In this document: one piece after another, positions 27,098 through 36,901 of the stretch
How the letters are laid out: each line of letters opens with the position of its first letter
How positions within the stretch are numbered: the first letter of the stretch is position 1
From: Marinomonas sp. CT5
Lineage (GTDB): Bacteria; Pseudomonadota; Gammaproteobacteria; Pseudomonadales; Marinomonadaceae
Length of the DNA: 64,000 bases
Direction: 5' to 3'
NCBI RefSeq assembly: GCF_018336975.1
Contig: NZ_CP025572.1
Location: forward strand, 2,397,162-2,461,161
Translations under genes and position numbers: made by a program
The notes under the pieces: generated by a model
Told to the model about the DNA's origin: nothing
Databases searched by the model: none
Seen by the model: the letters and a program-made list of their open reading frames with translations, nothing else

Positions 27098-27135
27098 CTT
27101 GTAATCTTTTATGTGCTTTCAAAAAAGATTACAAG
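27098..27135. promoter_or_regulatory. Perfect 13-bp inverted repeat upstream of the secreted-protein gene
   Basis: CTTGTAATCTTTT and AAAAGATTACAAG are separated by 12 nt and sit 40-77 nt upstream of the start on the minus strand. There is no T-run, so an operator or leader hairpin is more likely than a terminator. Confidence 0.55.
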
Positions 27136-27263
27136 ACGAATAAAAGCGTTACTTGATTCTATTGAGCCCCAAAGATAAGAACAACACCCAAAGCACAGAT
27201 GCACATTTTAACCTTATCTGTGCACTGTTAGGCTCTATAAACTGACACAGTCATTACGAAAAC

Positions 27264-27863
27264 CTATAAATACGGGGAAATATGTTGCATAACATGACAT
27301 ACATATTCTTCTTTTTCTCCGACAGGAGCAACATAGTCAATGGCATCTTGTGCTTCTTTAATACTGTCTAACTTAGCAATAACCCAAGCAGCAAGATAAT
27401 GTGAAGCCAAGCAGCCACCAGCAGTAGCTATATTTCCCTTGGCAAAAAAAGCTTGATTTAGCACTTCAACGCCAGCCTCTTTTACCCATGGTAAGGTTGT
27501 TATATCGGTACAAGCAGGAACATCGTCCAATAATCCCAGCTTAGCTAACACTAAAGCGCCAGAACATTGGGCCCCAATGACCTGACGACTTGGGTCAAGT
27601 TGTATTTGCGCCATAATAGATGCGTCAGCGGCCACTTCTCTTGTTTTTATCCCACTCCCTATGATGACAGCATCGGCAGTGGATAAACTTTCAAACGAAG
27701 CCTGCCTCTCAATCACAACACCATTCATCGACTTAATTTGTTTAGTTGGACAGGCAATAGATACCTTCCAGCCTTTATTTTTTACTCTGTTCAAAATACC
27801 AAGCGCGATAAATGAGTCCAACTCATTAAAGCCATCGAAAGTTAAGATGGATATCTTCATCAT
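27264..27863 (-). CDS. DJ-1/PfpI-family protein
   Basis: A 199-residue cytosolic protein of the class I glutamine amidotransferase-like superfamily, DJ-1/PfpI branch. The nucleophile elbow is AQCSGA with Cys100, and the first strand has the family's FDGFNELD. Members include isonitrile hydratases, deglycases and chaperone-like proteins; nothing here selects one. The start is one of two adjacent ATG codons (27863 or 27860) after AAGAG; an upstream in-frame GTG adds three residues. It diverges from a MocR-type regulator, which probably controls it. Confidence 0.85.
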   Translation of the reverse strand: MMKISILTFDGFNELDSFIALGILNRVKNKGWKVSIACPTKQIKSMNGVVIERQASFESLSTADAVIIGSGIKTREVAADASIMAQIQLDPSRQVIGAQCSGALVLAKLGLLDDVPACTDITTLPWVKEAGVEVLNQAFFAKGNIATAGGCLASHYLAAWVIAKLDSIKEAQDAIDYVAPVGEKEEYVCHVMQHISPYL

Positions 27864-27913
27864 CAAATACACTCTTTTGTTATGTTGAAAAAAACCATAC
27901 TACGCCATATGCT

Positions 27914-27937
27914 CATGACGATTAAATTATTGTCATG
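27914..27937. promoter_or_regulatory. Inverted repeat between DJ-1 and MocR genes
   Basis: CATGAC (27914-27919) and GTCATG (27932-27937) with 12 nt between, symmetric further inward as AT...AT. It sits 12 nt before the MocR start and suits autoregulation. Confidence 0.5.
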
Positions 27938-27948
27938 GATACAATAGA

Positions 27949-29277
27949 ATGCCGAAAGCTCGATACAAAGTTCTAGTTGACCGTATTGCAGCGGATATTC
28001 GCTCAGGGAAACTTCAGCCAGGTGTACGACTACCCACCCACAGAGAGCTAGCGAAGCGAGAAAGATTAGCTCTTGTCACTGCTTCTCGTATCTACACTGA
28101 ACTTGAAAAAATGGGTTTAGTAATTGGCGAAACGGGACGTGGTACTTTCGTAAGAGACAGCGCAGTGCCTTTTGGTCATGGAGTTGATCAATCTCTTGTT
28201 CAGAATAATACGTTAGACCTTAACTTCAATTATCCGACACTACCCAAACAAACAGAGATATTCAGAAAAGCACTTCGCCAACTGGCTTTAACAGGCGATT
28301 TAGAGGCATTGCTACGCTATCAACCACATGCAGGAAGGCCCCATGAAAGAGCCATCATTGCAAATTATCTTTTATCACGTGGGCTTATTGTAAATGCAGA
28401 GCAAGTATTGATTGTTAGCGGAGCACAACACGGCTTATCTTGTATTCTAATGTCACAATTCACTCCTGGTGATGTCGTGGCCGTTGATGCAATCACCTAT
28501 TCTGGTTTAAAAGTGTTGGCAGAAGCCTATCACATTGAGTTAGTTGCCATTCCAGTAACAAAAAATGGTCCGAACTTAGATGCTTTAATTGAGATTTGCA
28601 AAACAAGAAAAGTACGAGCCGTTTACTCAATGCCCACACTGCACAACCCCATGGGTTGGGTAATGAATAAAAAATGGAGGGAGCAACTTGCCTCTATTGC
28701 CAAGCACTATAATCTACTGATCATAGAAGACGCTGCCTATGCTTATTTGGCAGACAATCCCCCTCCTCCCATGGCCGCATTGTCCCCTGAAAACACAATG
28801 TACGTTTCTGGTTTCTCGAAAAACGTCGCGACGGGGTTGCGTATGGGCTTTATTATTGCTCCTGAAAAATATGTATCAAAAATAGAGCGAAGTATTCGTG
28901 TGACAACTTGGAATACCCCTTCACTCATCACGGCTTTAGTTTGCAATTGGATTCTGGATGGTACGGTTGAAGAACTCGAAAATGAAAAACGCCGTGATGC
29001 AAAACAAAGACAAGCCATTGCCAAGAGCATACTAAAAGAATTTTCTTATATCAGTCACCCATCTTCCTACTTTTTATGGCTACCTTTGCCCGAAGAAATG
29101 AGAGCAGATAAAGTAGTGGCAGCATTAAATCAGCAACATATTTCCGTATCGACAGCCGAGCCTTTTAGTACATCAGGAAGCACACCTCATGCTTTACGAA
29201 TTGCGCTCGGCTCAGTTAGCTTATCTGAACTTAAAGTGGCTCTTGAAAAAATAAAGCAGACCACCCTTCTTGGGTAA
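27949..29277 (+). CDS. MocR-type GntR/aminotransferase transcriptional regulator
   Basis: A 442-residue fusion. The N-terminal ~75 residues are a GntR winged helix (RSGKLQPGVRLPTHRELA, then LVTASRIYTELEKMGL). The rest is a fold-type I aminotransferase domain that binds PLP, with the lysine in SGFSKNVATGLRMGF and MPTLHNPMGW in place of the usual N-P-x-G. Regulators of this kind sense PLP, amino acids or derived amines. It is divergent from the DJ-1/PfpI gene with an inverted repeat between them. The effector is unknown. Confidence 0.9.
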   Translation: MPKARYKVLVDRIAADIRSGKLQPGVRLPTHRELAKRERLALVTASRIYTELEKMGLVIGETGRGTFVRDSAVPFGHGVDQSLVQNNTLDLNFNYPTLPKQTEIFRKALRQLALTGDLEALLRYQPHAGRPHERAIIANYLLSRGLIVNAEQVLIVSGAQHGLSCILMSQFTPGDVVAVDAITYSGLKVLAEAYHIELVAIPVTKNGPNLDALIEICKTRKVRAVYSMPTLHNPMGWVMNKKWREQLASIAKHYNLLIIEDAAYAYLADNPPPPMAALSPENTMYVSGFSKNVATGLRMGFIIAPEKYVSKIERSIRVTTWNTPSLITALVCNWILDGTVEELENEKRRDAKQRQAIAKSILKEFSYISHPSSYFLWLPLPEEMRADKVVAALNQQHISVSTAEPFSTSGSTPHALRIALGSVSLSELKVALEKIKQTTLLG

Positions 29278-29333
29278 TTACTACAAATTCCCCATAAATA
29301 AGTGATTTATATTTATAGGTCGATAAAACGAAC

Positions 29334-29352
29334 CTGTCACACAAACTTAATC
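29334..29352 (+). promoter_or_regulatory. Weak PHO-box-like sequence upstream of the PhoX-family gene
   Basis: CTGTCACACAA followed by ACTTAATC resembles one good and one poor half of the PhoB box (repeats of CTGTCAT every 11 nt). Only the first half is convincing. The downstream gene's family makes phosphate control plausible. Confidence 0.25.
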
Positions 29353-29420
29353 AAATACTGGTTTAATCCTTTCCAAGGGCCATGATCAAAGGCTCTCTCA
29401 TTGTCTGTTTACACATAGAT

Positions 29421-29434
29421 CAGGTTGCAACCTG
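29421..29434. promoter_or_regulatory. 14-bp palindrome before the PhoX-family gene
   Basis: CAGGTTGCAACCTG is a perfect palindrome 20 nt upstream of the start codon. It lies over or just after the probable transcription start, where a repressor could act. Confidence 0.45.
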
Positions 29435-29454
29435 TAGGAATCAAGGAAATAATC

Positions 29455-31350
29455 ATGACCCACTCTGTCGACTCAAATCGCCGCCGTATGCTCGGTTTTA
29501 TGGCTGGTGCACCATTACTGCCGCTTGCAGGCGGGATGTTTAGCTCTGCTGCTTTTGCAGGAATGACTGAGACTCCTCTTTCTTCTGTTAGCTTTGTTCC
29601 TATGGCGGCTCCATCACTAAGTAATCCAGCCGCTATGTCAACCAATCTTATTAATTCAGCAATGCAATTAAAATTTGAAGATGGTACAAGCCGAATGGTG
29701 AAACTGGATTATCAACCATTCTTTATGACAGGTGACAAACTTCCCGATGGTAATGGCAACACTGTTATTGCTGGTGGCTATTACGACATTAATAACAAGC
29801 CAATTCTTGACCCTACTGCTGGGAATCGCCAATTTTTCTCCGACTGCCCAGATGGCTCTAGCTTACTAACAGTGAAAGACGCAAAAGTGGCTGGTGTTTA
29901 TGGCAATCACGTTTTTGCCGTAGTGCAATTTGAATACACTTCCCGTGATGGTGCTGGCGACAACATGTACGGCAAGCTACCTTCTCCTATTGCTATTTTG
30001 ACACTCGACCAAAACCCTGAAACGGGTGAACTGAAGCTGGTTAAATACCATAACGTTGATACTTCAGGGGTTGGCGGTCTATGGATTACCTGTGGTGCCA
30101 GTTTATCTCCATGGGGAACTCACCTTTCCAGTGAAGAATACGAGCCAGATTCATCTAAAATAGATGACAAGCAGTTTAAAGCATACTGCAAAAATTTATT
30201 CGGTGATGAAAACAAAGGCACCCCATATAATTATGGTCATTTACCTGAAGTAACGGTAAACAAAGACGGAACAGGGTCTATCAAGAAACATTATTGCATG
30301 GGACGGTTATCTCACGAGCTTGTTCAAGTGATGCCTGATGAGCGCACTGTGATCATGGGGGACGACGCGACAAACAGTGGTTTATTTATGTTCATCGCGG
30401 ACAAAGCTCGAGACCTTTCTTCTGGCACTCTTTATGTGGCCAAGTGGCATCAAACCTCTAACAAAGGACCTGGAGCAGGCAATATCTCTTGGATCAAACT
30501 GGGCCGAGCAAATAGCGATGAAATTAAACGCTTAGTAGATGCAGGCATTAAATCGACTGACATTATGGAAATACATACTGAAGACCCGAAAGATCCGAGC
30601 TTCACAAAAATTGGATATAGTGGAAAATTTAATTGGGTAAAACTAATACCTGGTATGGAAAAAGAGGCCGCATTTTTAGAAACTCATCGCTATGCCGCTT
30701 TAGTCGGAGGTTCTTTGGGCTTTACTAAAATGGAAGGGACCACAGTCAATATTAAAGACAAAAAAGCCTACTCTGCCATGTCTTATATCTACAAAACCAT
30801 GACAAATGGTAGTACGGATATTCATGTAGAAGGGCCTAAAGCAGGTGCCGTATACGAGCACAAATTAGCAGGCGGCCAGAAAGATCATAACGGAGAAGCA
30901 ATTGATAGTGAGTGGGTATCTGTTCACATGCATGCGCCTGCTAATTTAATTGGTGAAGACTTAATTACACCTGATGCACTTGGTAATACAGCTCATGCCG
31001 ATCGTATTGCCAACCCTGACAACATCAAATTTTCTGAAAAACTGCGCACCCTGTTCATTGGTGAAGACAGTGGAAACCATGTAAACAACTTTCTCTGGGC
31101 TTATAATGTCGACAGCGGCGAGCTATCACGCATTATGTCATGCCCTGCTGGCGCGGAATCTACGGGGTTACACGCAGTAGATGAAATTAATGGCTGGACT
31201 TACATTATGAGTAATATCCAGCATGCTGGCGATTGGGATAATAAACTTCATGCGAAAGTAAAAGATACGCTAGATCCATATATTCGCGCTAACTACAAGG
31301 ACCGTTACGGTGCGGCCGTTGGCTACATCACAGGGGTTCCTAAAATTTAA
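29455..31350 (+). CDS. Tat-exported PhoX-family (DUF839) phosphatase-like protein
   Basis: A 631-residue protein. It opens with a twin-arginine signal (SNRRRMLGFMAG, Arg 9-11) and a hydrophobic stretch ending AFAG near residue 36, so it is exported folded, presumably with metal bound. The mature part has PhoX/DUF839 features: GGLWITCGASLSPWGTHLSSEE near residue 212, MGRLSHELVQVMPDERTV near 280 and GEDSGNHVNNFLWAY near 537. PhoX enzymes are calcium/iron alkaline phosphatases; some DUF839 members have no tested activity. The ATG at 29455 is chosen because AAGGAA precedes it and the Tat motif is then correctly placed. Confidence 0.85.
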   Translation: MTHSVDSNRRRMLGFMAGAPLLPLAGGMFSSAAFAGMTETPLSSVSFVPMAAPSLSNPAAMSTNLINSAMQLKFEDGTSRMVKLDYQPFFMTGDKLPDGNGNTVIAGGYYDINNKPILDPTAGNRQFFSDCPDGSSLLTVKDAKVAGVYGNHVFAVVQFEYTSRDGAGDNMYGKLPSPIAILTLDQNPETGELKLVKYHNVDTSGVGGLWITCGASLSPWGTHLSSEEYEPDSSKIDDKQFKAYCKNLFGDENKGTPYNYGHLPEVTVNKDGTGSIKKHYCMGRLSHELVQVMPDERTVIMGDDATNSGLFMFIADKARDLSSGTLYVAKWHQTSNKGPGAGNISWIKLGRANSDEIKRLVDAGIKSTDIMEIHTEDPKDPSFTKIGYSGKFNWVKLIPGMEKEAAFLETHRYAALVGGSLGFTKMEGTTVNIKDKKAYSAMSYIYKTMTNGSTDIHVEGPKAGAVYEHKLAGGQKDHNGEAIDSEWVSVHMHAPANLIGEDLITPDALGNTAHADRIANPDNIKFSEKLRTLFIGEDSGNHVNNFLWAYNVDSGELSRIMSCPAGAESTGLHAVDEINGWTYIMSNIQHAGDWDNKLHAKVKDTLDPYIRANYKDRYGAAVGYITGVPKI

Positions 31351-31822
31351 TAGCTAAAAATTTGTCTCGCCCTAAAATCGCTGACGTATTTTTTGGGCGA
31401 GACATCAACCTATAGACAAAAGAATACACCTTATTTTCCAATCTGATTCGTCCCCAAAAAAATATCCATACTTATGCTCGCCAAGAAATTCATTTAGAAC
31501 AATTATCAGATGTCATTCATATAGGTAGATCTTTACTCAAAAGTGAGAATCAACCAACAATGTCGTCCTAATATGTGGCTTATTAACCAAAGCCATATGA
31601 ATATATATTTAAAAACTAAGGACGATACCTTATGACCATCAAAAAACGCCTGCTATAAAATCTATTCCCATTAAAAGTCTTGATTTCTACACAATTTAGC
31701 TATTTCGTGCTTGTAAATATAACTTATATGATACCCACACAAAATGGTCAGATTGAACGCACTAAGCTTCGCAGTTTAATCCCACTTTTCTCTCCGTATA
31801 GAATAGCTAAGGAAGCATTCTC
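31351..31822. other. Intergenic region before the chemoreceptor gene
   Basis: About 470 AT-rich nt. Besides the hairpin above it contains a mini-frame at 31632-31658 reading MTIKKRLL then stop, with AAGGAC ahead. That looks like the opening of a chemoreceptor gene cut short, or a leader peptide. No clear sigma28 promoter was recognised. Confidence 0.5.
31363..31404 (+). terminator. Long-loop hairpin after the PhoX-family gene
   Basis: TGTCTCGCCC and GGGCGAGACA form a perfect 10-bp stem around a 22-nt loop that contains its own T-run. It is probably the 3' end of the transcript, although the T-run is inside the loop rather than after the stem. Confidence 0.5.
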
Positions 31823-33721
31823 ATGAAAAAATTTCTCGAAAACAGAATGATAGGAACAAAACTTGGATTGGGCTTTGGTTCTGTCTTATTACTTGCCCTT
31901 ATTGTAGGCGTAGTGGGTATTTCAGGAGTAAATACACTTTTAAGCAGAGCCGATAAAGTTCACCTTTCTAATGATCTAGACGACTCAGTTGTTGAAATTC
32001 AAAGAGCTAGAGAACAATTTGTTGCATCAGGTTCTGCAAAAGACAAAGCGGAATTAATTCGCCGCTTAAGCGTACTCGATAATTTCTTAAAGGAAGGACA
32101 GGATTTATATAGCGGTGCAGATGTTAAAAAATTAGTAAAGCAAACTGAACAAGATCTCTTAGAGTATAAAAAAGCACTTACCATTCTTACAGGAGCCTTA
32201 GCTAATTGGAAAGCCATTGACGATGATGCCAATAAGTTACTTCTAAGTATATTCAATCTATATGATCAGACCATTCAACAACTCCGAAAGCAAAATGATA
32301 TTGAAGACATGAATACCGCTTTGGACGTTTCTAATAAATGGTATGCACTCACAACTGAGATCAATAATTACGTTACCAAAAAAGAAAAGATACCAACAGA
32401 GCTCGTGACAACACGATTTCAGGAGGTTATTGACGAAACAAAAAGCCTTAAGCTTTCAAATGACCCAAAAAACTACAAACAAAGGATTCTTATCTTATTA
32501 AAAGAGTATGAAGAACTTGGAAAAAGAAATCCTGCTATTAATGCTGAGCTAGTAAAAGCACAAGAAAACCTGATGACTTTGGCGTTAAGCATGAACACAA
32601 AAATTGATTCCATTACCGCCCTGCAAGAGCAAAAAAGCCAAATGGATGGTAAACGAGTCTCTAATGTTCTGATTACAGTGACTATCCTTGCCATTTTGAT
32701 TGGTATTTTCTTTGCTTTGCTCATTCGACATCTGATAGTAAAACCAATGAATACGGTTATGACAATCGTTGAAAAAATTTCCGATGGCGATTTGACTCAG
32801 ACATTGAAAACTGACCGTCAAGATGAGCTAGGCCAACTCTATAATAGAATTGGCAATATGAGCCGCACTCTAAATACACTTATCTCTGAAGTTATTACTG
32901 GTGTTCTAAACCTAAGCTCGACAAGTGAGCAATTAGAAGCCATATCAAAACAAGGCCAGACCATGATGCAGTCCCAAAAAGACGAGACTGATCAAGTTGC
33001 GACGGCTATCAACGAAATGTCATCCACCGTTTCTGAAGTCGCACGTAATGCAGAAACCGCTGCGGAAGCCACAACAAAAACAGACAATATAGTCAACCAA
33101 GGTAATCAGAAAGTAACTGATTCAGCAACATCTATCGAATCTCTCGCCAACGACTTAAACGAAACCAGCAAAGCCATGGAACAGCTAAAAGCTCGTACAG
33201 ATAATGTCGGTAACGTACTGGAAGTCATTAAAGCCGTTGCAGAGCAAACTAACTTACTAGCCCTCAATGCAGCAATTGAGGCCGCGCGAGCGGGTGAAGC
33301 AGGACGTGGTTTTGCCGTAGTAGCGGATGAAGTGCGTGGACTTGCGAGTAGAACCCAAAGTTCTGCCAAAGAAATAGAAGATTTAATTGTTGAATTACAA
33401 AACGGCGCCCAAGAATCCCTTGAAAAAATGCTCAACAGTCGAGACTTATCGACTAAAAATGCTGAACAAGCAAAAGAGATATCATCCATTTTCGCAAACA
33501 TAAGCGAACAGGTTGGTTATGTTGAAGATATGAATAATCAAATTGCGACGGCGGCGGAAGAGCAATCTCAAGTATCGGAAGAAATTAATCGCAGTGTTGA
33601 AAATGTTAGACAATTAGCAGATAAAACCGCAGAGGGCTCTATGGAAACCGTTAGTGCCGTCAGTAACTTAAGAGCATTAAGCAATCAACTAAAATCACTA
33701 ACAAATCGATTCAAAATTTAG
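31823..33721 (+). CDS. Methyl-accepting chemotaxis protein with large helical sensor domain
   Basis: A 632-residue inner-membrane chemoreceptor. Membrane segments lie at about 12-35 and 283-303. Between them is a ~250-residue, nearly all-helical periplasmic region; that size and composition fit a helical bimodular (HBM) sensor, as in McpS-type receptors for organic acids. HAMP follows (~305-357). The signalling tip is conserved: [20 protein letters not shown] near residue 475 and [15 protein letters not shown]. No CheR-docking pentapeptide is seen at the C-terminus. The ATG is preceded by AAGGAAG. The adjacent DASS dicarboxylate transporter is compatible with an organic-acid ligand, but this is only suggestive. 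Confidence 0.92.
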   Translation: MKKFLENRMIGTKLGLGFGSVLLLALIVGVVGISGVNTLLSRADKVHLSNDLDDSVVEIQRAREQFVASGSAKDKAELIRRLSVLDNFLKEGQDLYSGADVKKLVKQTEQDLLEYKKALTILTGALANWKAIDDDANKLLLSIFNLYDQTIQQLRKQNDIEDMNTALDVSNKWYALTTEINNYVTKKEKIPTELVTTRFQEVIDETKSLKLSNDPKNYKQRILILLKEYEELGKRNPAINAELVKAQENLMTLALSMNTKIDSITALQEQKSQMDGKRVSNVLITVTILAILIGIFFALLIRHLIVKPMNTVMTIVEKISDGDLTQTLKTDRQDELGQLYNRIGNMSRTLNTLISEVITGVLNLSSTSEQLEAISKQGQTMMQSQKDETDQVATAINEMSSTVSEVARNAETAAEATTKTDNIVNQGNQKVTDSATSIESLANDLNETSKAMEQLKARTDNVGNVLEVIKAVAEQTNLLALNAAIEAARAGEAGRGFAVVADEVRGLASRTQSSAKEIEDLIVELQNGAQESLEKMLNSRDLSTKNAEQAKEISSIFANISEQVGYVEDMNNQIATAAEEQSQVSEEINRSVENVRQLADKTAEGSMETVSAVSNLRALSNQLKSLTNRFKI

Positions 33722-33757
33722 CATTAAGCTTGTCATTAAGTAATGTTACCAGAATAC

Positions 33758-33795
33758 AAACAGCTATCTACTCTAACGTGTAGGTAGCTGTTTTA
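33758..33795 (+). terminator. Terminator after the chemoreceptor gene
   Basis: AAACAGCTATCTAC and GTAGGTAGCTGTTT form a long stem with one G-T pair and a 7-nt loop, followed by TTTT. A-rich on the left, so it may also serve the convergent transporter gene. Confidence 0.88.
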
Positions 33796-33805
33796 TCGCT
33801 TTCCT

Positions 33806-35272
33806 TTACCAATACCCCAATACCTTCCACCATAATCCACCGATAATTCCCCATACGGCCAGATTAACAACACTCATAATAAAGCCCATGATCCACCAAT
33901 CTTCCATTGAAACATAACCGGACCCAAATATAATTGGCGAGGTACCAGTAGCATAGTGAGTCAATGACATCATCAAAGAAGACGCGCCAGCCAATAACAA
34001 GCCAAGATACAAAGGCGGTGCTCCTAATGCTAATCCTGCAGCATAAAAAGCGGCAAACATGGCTGTTATATGCGCGGTGGTACTGGCAAAGAAATAATGC
34101 ACATAAAAATAAATGCCTACCAAGATAACGACAGATACAACCCAACCGAACCCCAAATGCGCAATATTGGTTTCTACCACCATTGAAAACCATTGCACAA
34201 GTCCTAGTTTGTTTAAAAAAGTCGCCATCATCACCAAAGCAGAGAACCACACCACGGTGTCCCAAGCCGATTTCTCCTTAAGCACGTCATCCCAACTCAA
34301 CACACCTGTGACCAATAAAACAGACAAACCTAAAAATGCAACAGCGGTTGTATTGACTACGTACTCAGCACCAAACAGCATAGCAGGAACACCAGCCCAC
34401 AGAACCAGCAAAAGGGTAAAAACAGCTACCATGACTTTCTCACCATAAGACATAGGCCCCATTTCAATCAGTTTAGATTTGGCGTATTGGCTTGCATCTG
34501 GCGTACTTTTTATTTCAGGAGGGTAAATGGCATATACAACCAAAGGCACAAGCGCAATACACACTAAACCTGGTAAAAGCGCGGCCAAAGCCCATGTACC
34601 CCAAGTAATACTGATATTAGCGCCAGTGGCATCGGAAATTAATTTGACAATTAAAGGATTAGGCGCCGTTGCGGTAATGAACATAGCCGAAGTGATGGGG
34701 TTAATATGATAATTAACCAAAGCAAGATAGTGACCAATTTTTCGAGAAGTACCCTGCTCTGGTGACGAACCGAAGCTAGCCGCTATAGACTTCATTATAG
34801 GGTGAATAATGCCGCCGCCTCGGGCAGTATTACTTGGCGTTACTGGCGCTATCACCAACTCTGAAATAGCCAAAGCATAGCCAATGCCAACGGTCTTTTT
34901 GCCAAACAAAGAAATAAAGTAATATCCAATACGATTACCAAGCCCGGTTTTTGCCAAACCACGAGAAATGACTATGGCAATACCTATCAACCAAATTAGC
35001 GAATTTGAAAAACCGCTTAATGCATCTTTGATCGCACCAGAAGGAGTGTCATTTGTTACGCCCGTCACGGCAACAAGTGTAATAGCCAGTATCGCCAGTG
35101 CACCAATTGGCATTGCCTTACCAATAATTGCGACTACAGTACCAACAAACAGCGCCAGTAAATGCCATGCATTTGCGGTTACCCCATAAGGTACTGGTAT
35201 AACGAACCAAAGCATTAGCGCGATAAAAATAGAAATCAGTCCCGGAACAATGCGAATATCAGCGCCTTTCAT
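33806..35272 (-). CDS. DASS-family (SLC13) dicarboxylate/anion transporter
   Basis: A 488-residue inner-membrane protein with about a dozen hydrophobic segments, of the divalent anion:Na+ symporter family (CitT, YbhI and plant 2-oxoglutarate/malate translocator-like). The two substrate-binding SNT-like motifs are visible as TPSNTARGGG near residue 145 and TGTSPIIFGSGY near 453. Malate, 2-oxoglutarate, citrate or similar are typical substrates; the exact one is not readable. The ATG at 35272 is preferred to one at 35287 because AAAGGA precedes it at 6-7 nt. No regulator is adjacent. Confidence 0.88.
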   Translation of the reverse strand: MKGADIRIVPGLISIFIALMLWFVIPVPYGVTANAWHLLALFVGTVVAIIGKAMPIGALAILAITLVAVTGVTNDTPSGAIKDALSGFSNSLIWLIGIAIVISRGLAKTGLGNRIGYYFISLFGKKTVGIGYALAISELVIAPVTPSNTARGGGIIHPIMKSIAASFGSSPEQGTSRKIGHYLALVNYHINPITSAMFITATAPNPLIVKLISDATGANISITWGTWALAALLPGLVCIALVPLVVYAIYPPEIKSTPDASQYAKSKLIEMGPMSYGEKVMVAVFTLLLVLWAGVPAMLFGAEYVVNTTAVAFLGLSVLLVTGVLSWDDVLKEKSAWDTVVWFSALVMMATFLNKLGLVQWFSMVVETNIAHLGFGWVVSVVILVGIYFYVHYFFASTTAHITAMFAAFYAAGLALGAPPLYLGLLLAGASSLMMSLTHYATGTSPIIFGSGYVSMEDWWIMGFIMSVVNLAVWGIIGGLWWKVLGYW

Positions 35273-35400
35273 AAAACATCCTTTCATTTCAAAAAAGCAT
35301 CCTCACAACTAATTAGAGGACTTGCCTTGTAGCTTAGAACACTTAAAAGAAATGAAGGATGACACACATCATATAAGGTAGGTTTATTGCCTCCAACATA

Positions 35401-35429
35401 AAAAAGACCTGCCTATCGCAAGTCTTTTT
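35401..35429. terminator. Terminator after rluC
   Basis: AAAAGACCTGC and GCAAGTCTTTT form an 11-bp stem (one G-T pair) with a 5-nt loop, with T-runs on both strands. On the minus strand it ends rluC transcription. Confidence 0.85.
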
Positions 35430-35458
35430 AACGTCACTATTTATAGAAACCACTATTA

Positions 35459-36430
35459 CTAAGCAAAGACGCCAGTTAGCTTTTCATTCATCAAGCTTTG
35501 CCACTCTTTATCAAGAGGGGCTTCAAAAAGCATTCGTTCACCGTTAAGCATTATGTCCAACCGAGTCGCATGCAAACATAAGCGTTTAAAACCAAGTGCT
35601 TTAGTCTCTTTTAATGACTCAGATGGCGAATACTTGTCATCTCCTACAATTGGGTAACCTGCATATTGAGTATGAACGCGAATTTGGTGCGTTCGTCCAG
35701 TCACCGGTTCACATTCAACTAAGCTATAGCCTTCAAACTGTTGCACTAATTTAAAGCGAGTTAAGCTCTCTTTACCATCCGTATGCACTTTCACAACACG
35801 CTCGCCAGATTTAAGTTCATTTTTTAATAAAGGTGCGTTTACTTGTAGCTTTCTTTTCGGCCAACTCCCATAAACCAGAGCAAGGTAGGTTTTTTGCACC
35901 CCTTCCTTTTCGCGTAGTGCAGTATGTAGCTCTTTTAAGACCGCTCGCTTCTTAGCAATCATAATAAGGCCAGATGTATCGCGATCAAGTCGGTGAACAA
36001 GCTCAATGAATTTTTCTTGTGGACGCATTTGACGAATCACTTCCACCAAACCAAAGCTTAAACCGCTACCACCATGCACCGCTAAGCCTGACGGTTTATT
36101 CACCACAATCAAACCTTTATCTTCATAGACAATACGCGACTCTATCTCACTTTTGAGGCGATCTGATAACACAGGCTTATCTGATTCTGGTGCAATGACT
36201 ATTGGGGCAATTCGCACAACATCTTCATTTTGAAGTCGGTAGTCCGGTTTGATTCGTTTCTTATTGACACGAATTTCACCTTTCCTAAGTAAGTTGTAAA
36301 TTTTGCCTTTCGGAACCCCTTTTAAATAGGTAACCAAAAAATTATCGATTCGTTGGCCCGTGTTATTGTCGTCAATTGTGACGTAACGAACCGCTGGACG
36401 CGCTGTTAAATTTTGTTCTGAATCCGACAT
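35459..36430 (-). CDS. rluC: 23S rRNA pseudouridine synthase RluC
   Basis: A 323-residue RluA-family pseudouridine synthase. The N-terminal S4 RNA-binding domain spans about 25-85 (VPKGKIYNLLRKGEIRVNKKR). The catalytic domain has HRLDRDTSG with Asp149 as nucleophile. RluC modifies three uridines of 23S rRNA in E. coli (319 residues). The reading frame extends 35 codons upstream, but the ATG at 36430 matches the known start. It is divergent from rne, the arrangement conserved in gammaproteobacteria, which strengthens RluC over RluA or RluD. Confidence 0.92.
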   Translation of the reverse strand: MSDSEQNLTARPAVRYVTIDDNNTGQRIDNFLVTYLKGVPKGKIYNLLRKGEIRVNKKRIKPDYRLQNEDVVRIAPIVIAPESDKPVLSDRLKSEIESRIVYEDKGLIVVNKPSGLAVHGGSGLSFGLVEVIRQMRPQEKFIELVHRLDRDTSGLIMIAKKRAVLKELHTALREKEGVQKTYLALVYGSWPKRKLQVNAPLLKNELKSGERVVKVHTDGKESLTRFKLVQQFEGYSLVECEPVTGRTHQIRVHTQYAGYPIVGDDKYSPSESLKETKALGFKRLCLHATRLDIMLNGERMLFEAPLDKEWQSLMNEKLTGVFA

Positions 36431-36901
36431 AACCAAAGATTGGTTTCCTTTATAATTGAAGCACTTAGTTTTTACTGTTATATTCACATTCGCAAAGGGT
36501 AAGAGGCAACAAAACACCTCGAAGATAAGATGCAAGAATTGAATGACAATTGCCGAAGCGACACTTTGGCCCCTATCTTACCTCTGTAACAGTTAATCTT
36601 AAATATTAAACCGCATGATTCGGAAAAATCCGCTTCAGTGGAAGGAACTCTCATTAAATTGCTAGACTACGCGTTCGCGTTGTTTCGTAAAAGCAAAGAA
36701 ACGAGACCGGTTAAAGAGACAATTTGGTATTAATCAAGGCAGTGACCGCACAAAAGCGTTTAGCACAAAGTAAACGAAACGCGTACTCTATCTCGCCAGA
36801 CAACACTAAATGACTTACTCTAATTCTGAGTCAGATTTATTAATGGTTACCCTATCACTGTTGTGACTCTTCCGTATCAGCTAACAGAGTTCACACATAT
36901 A
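36431..36901 (+). promoter_or_regulatory. rne leader and rluC/rne divergent region
   Basis: About 470 nt without a gene. rne in E. coli autoregulates through a long structured 5' UTR, and this gap is of suitable size. Small hairpins are visible (CGGA-AAAA-TCCG near 36620; GTTTC-N11-GAAAC near 36680). There is no strong Shine-Dalgarno before the rne start. Promoters were not resolved. Confidence 0.45.
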
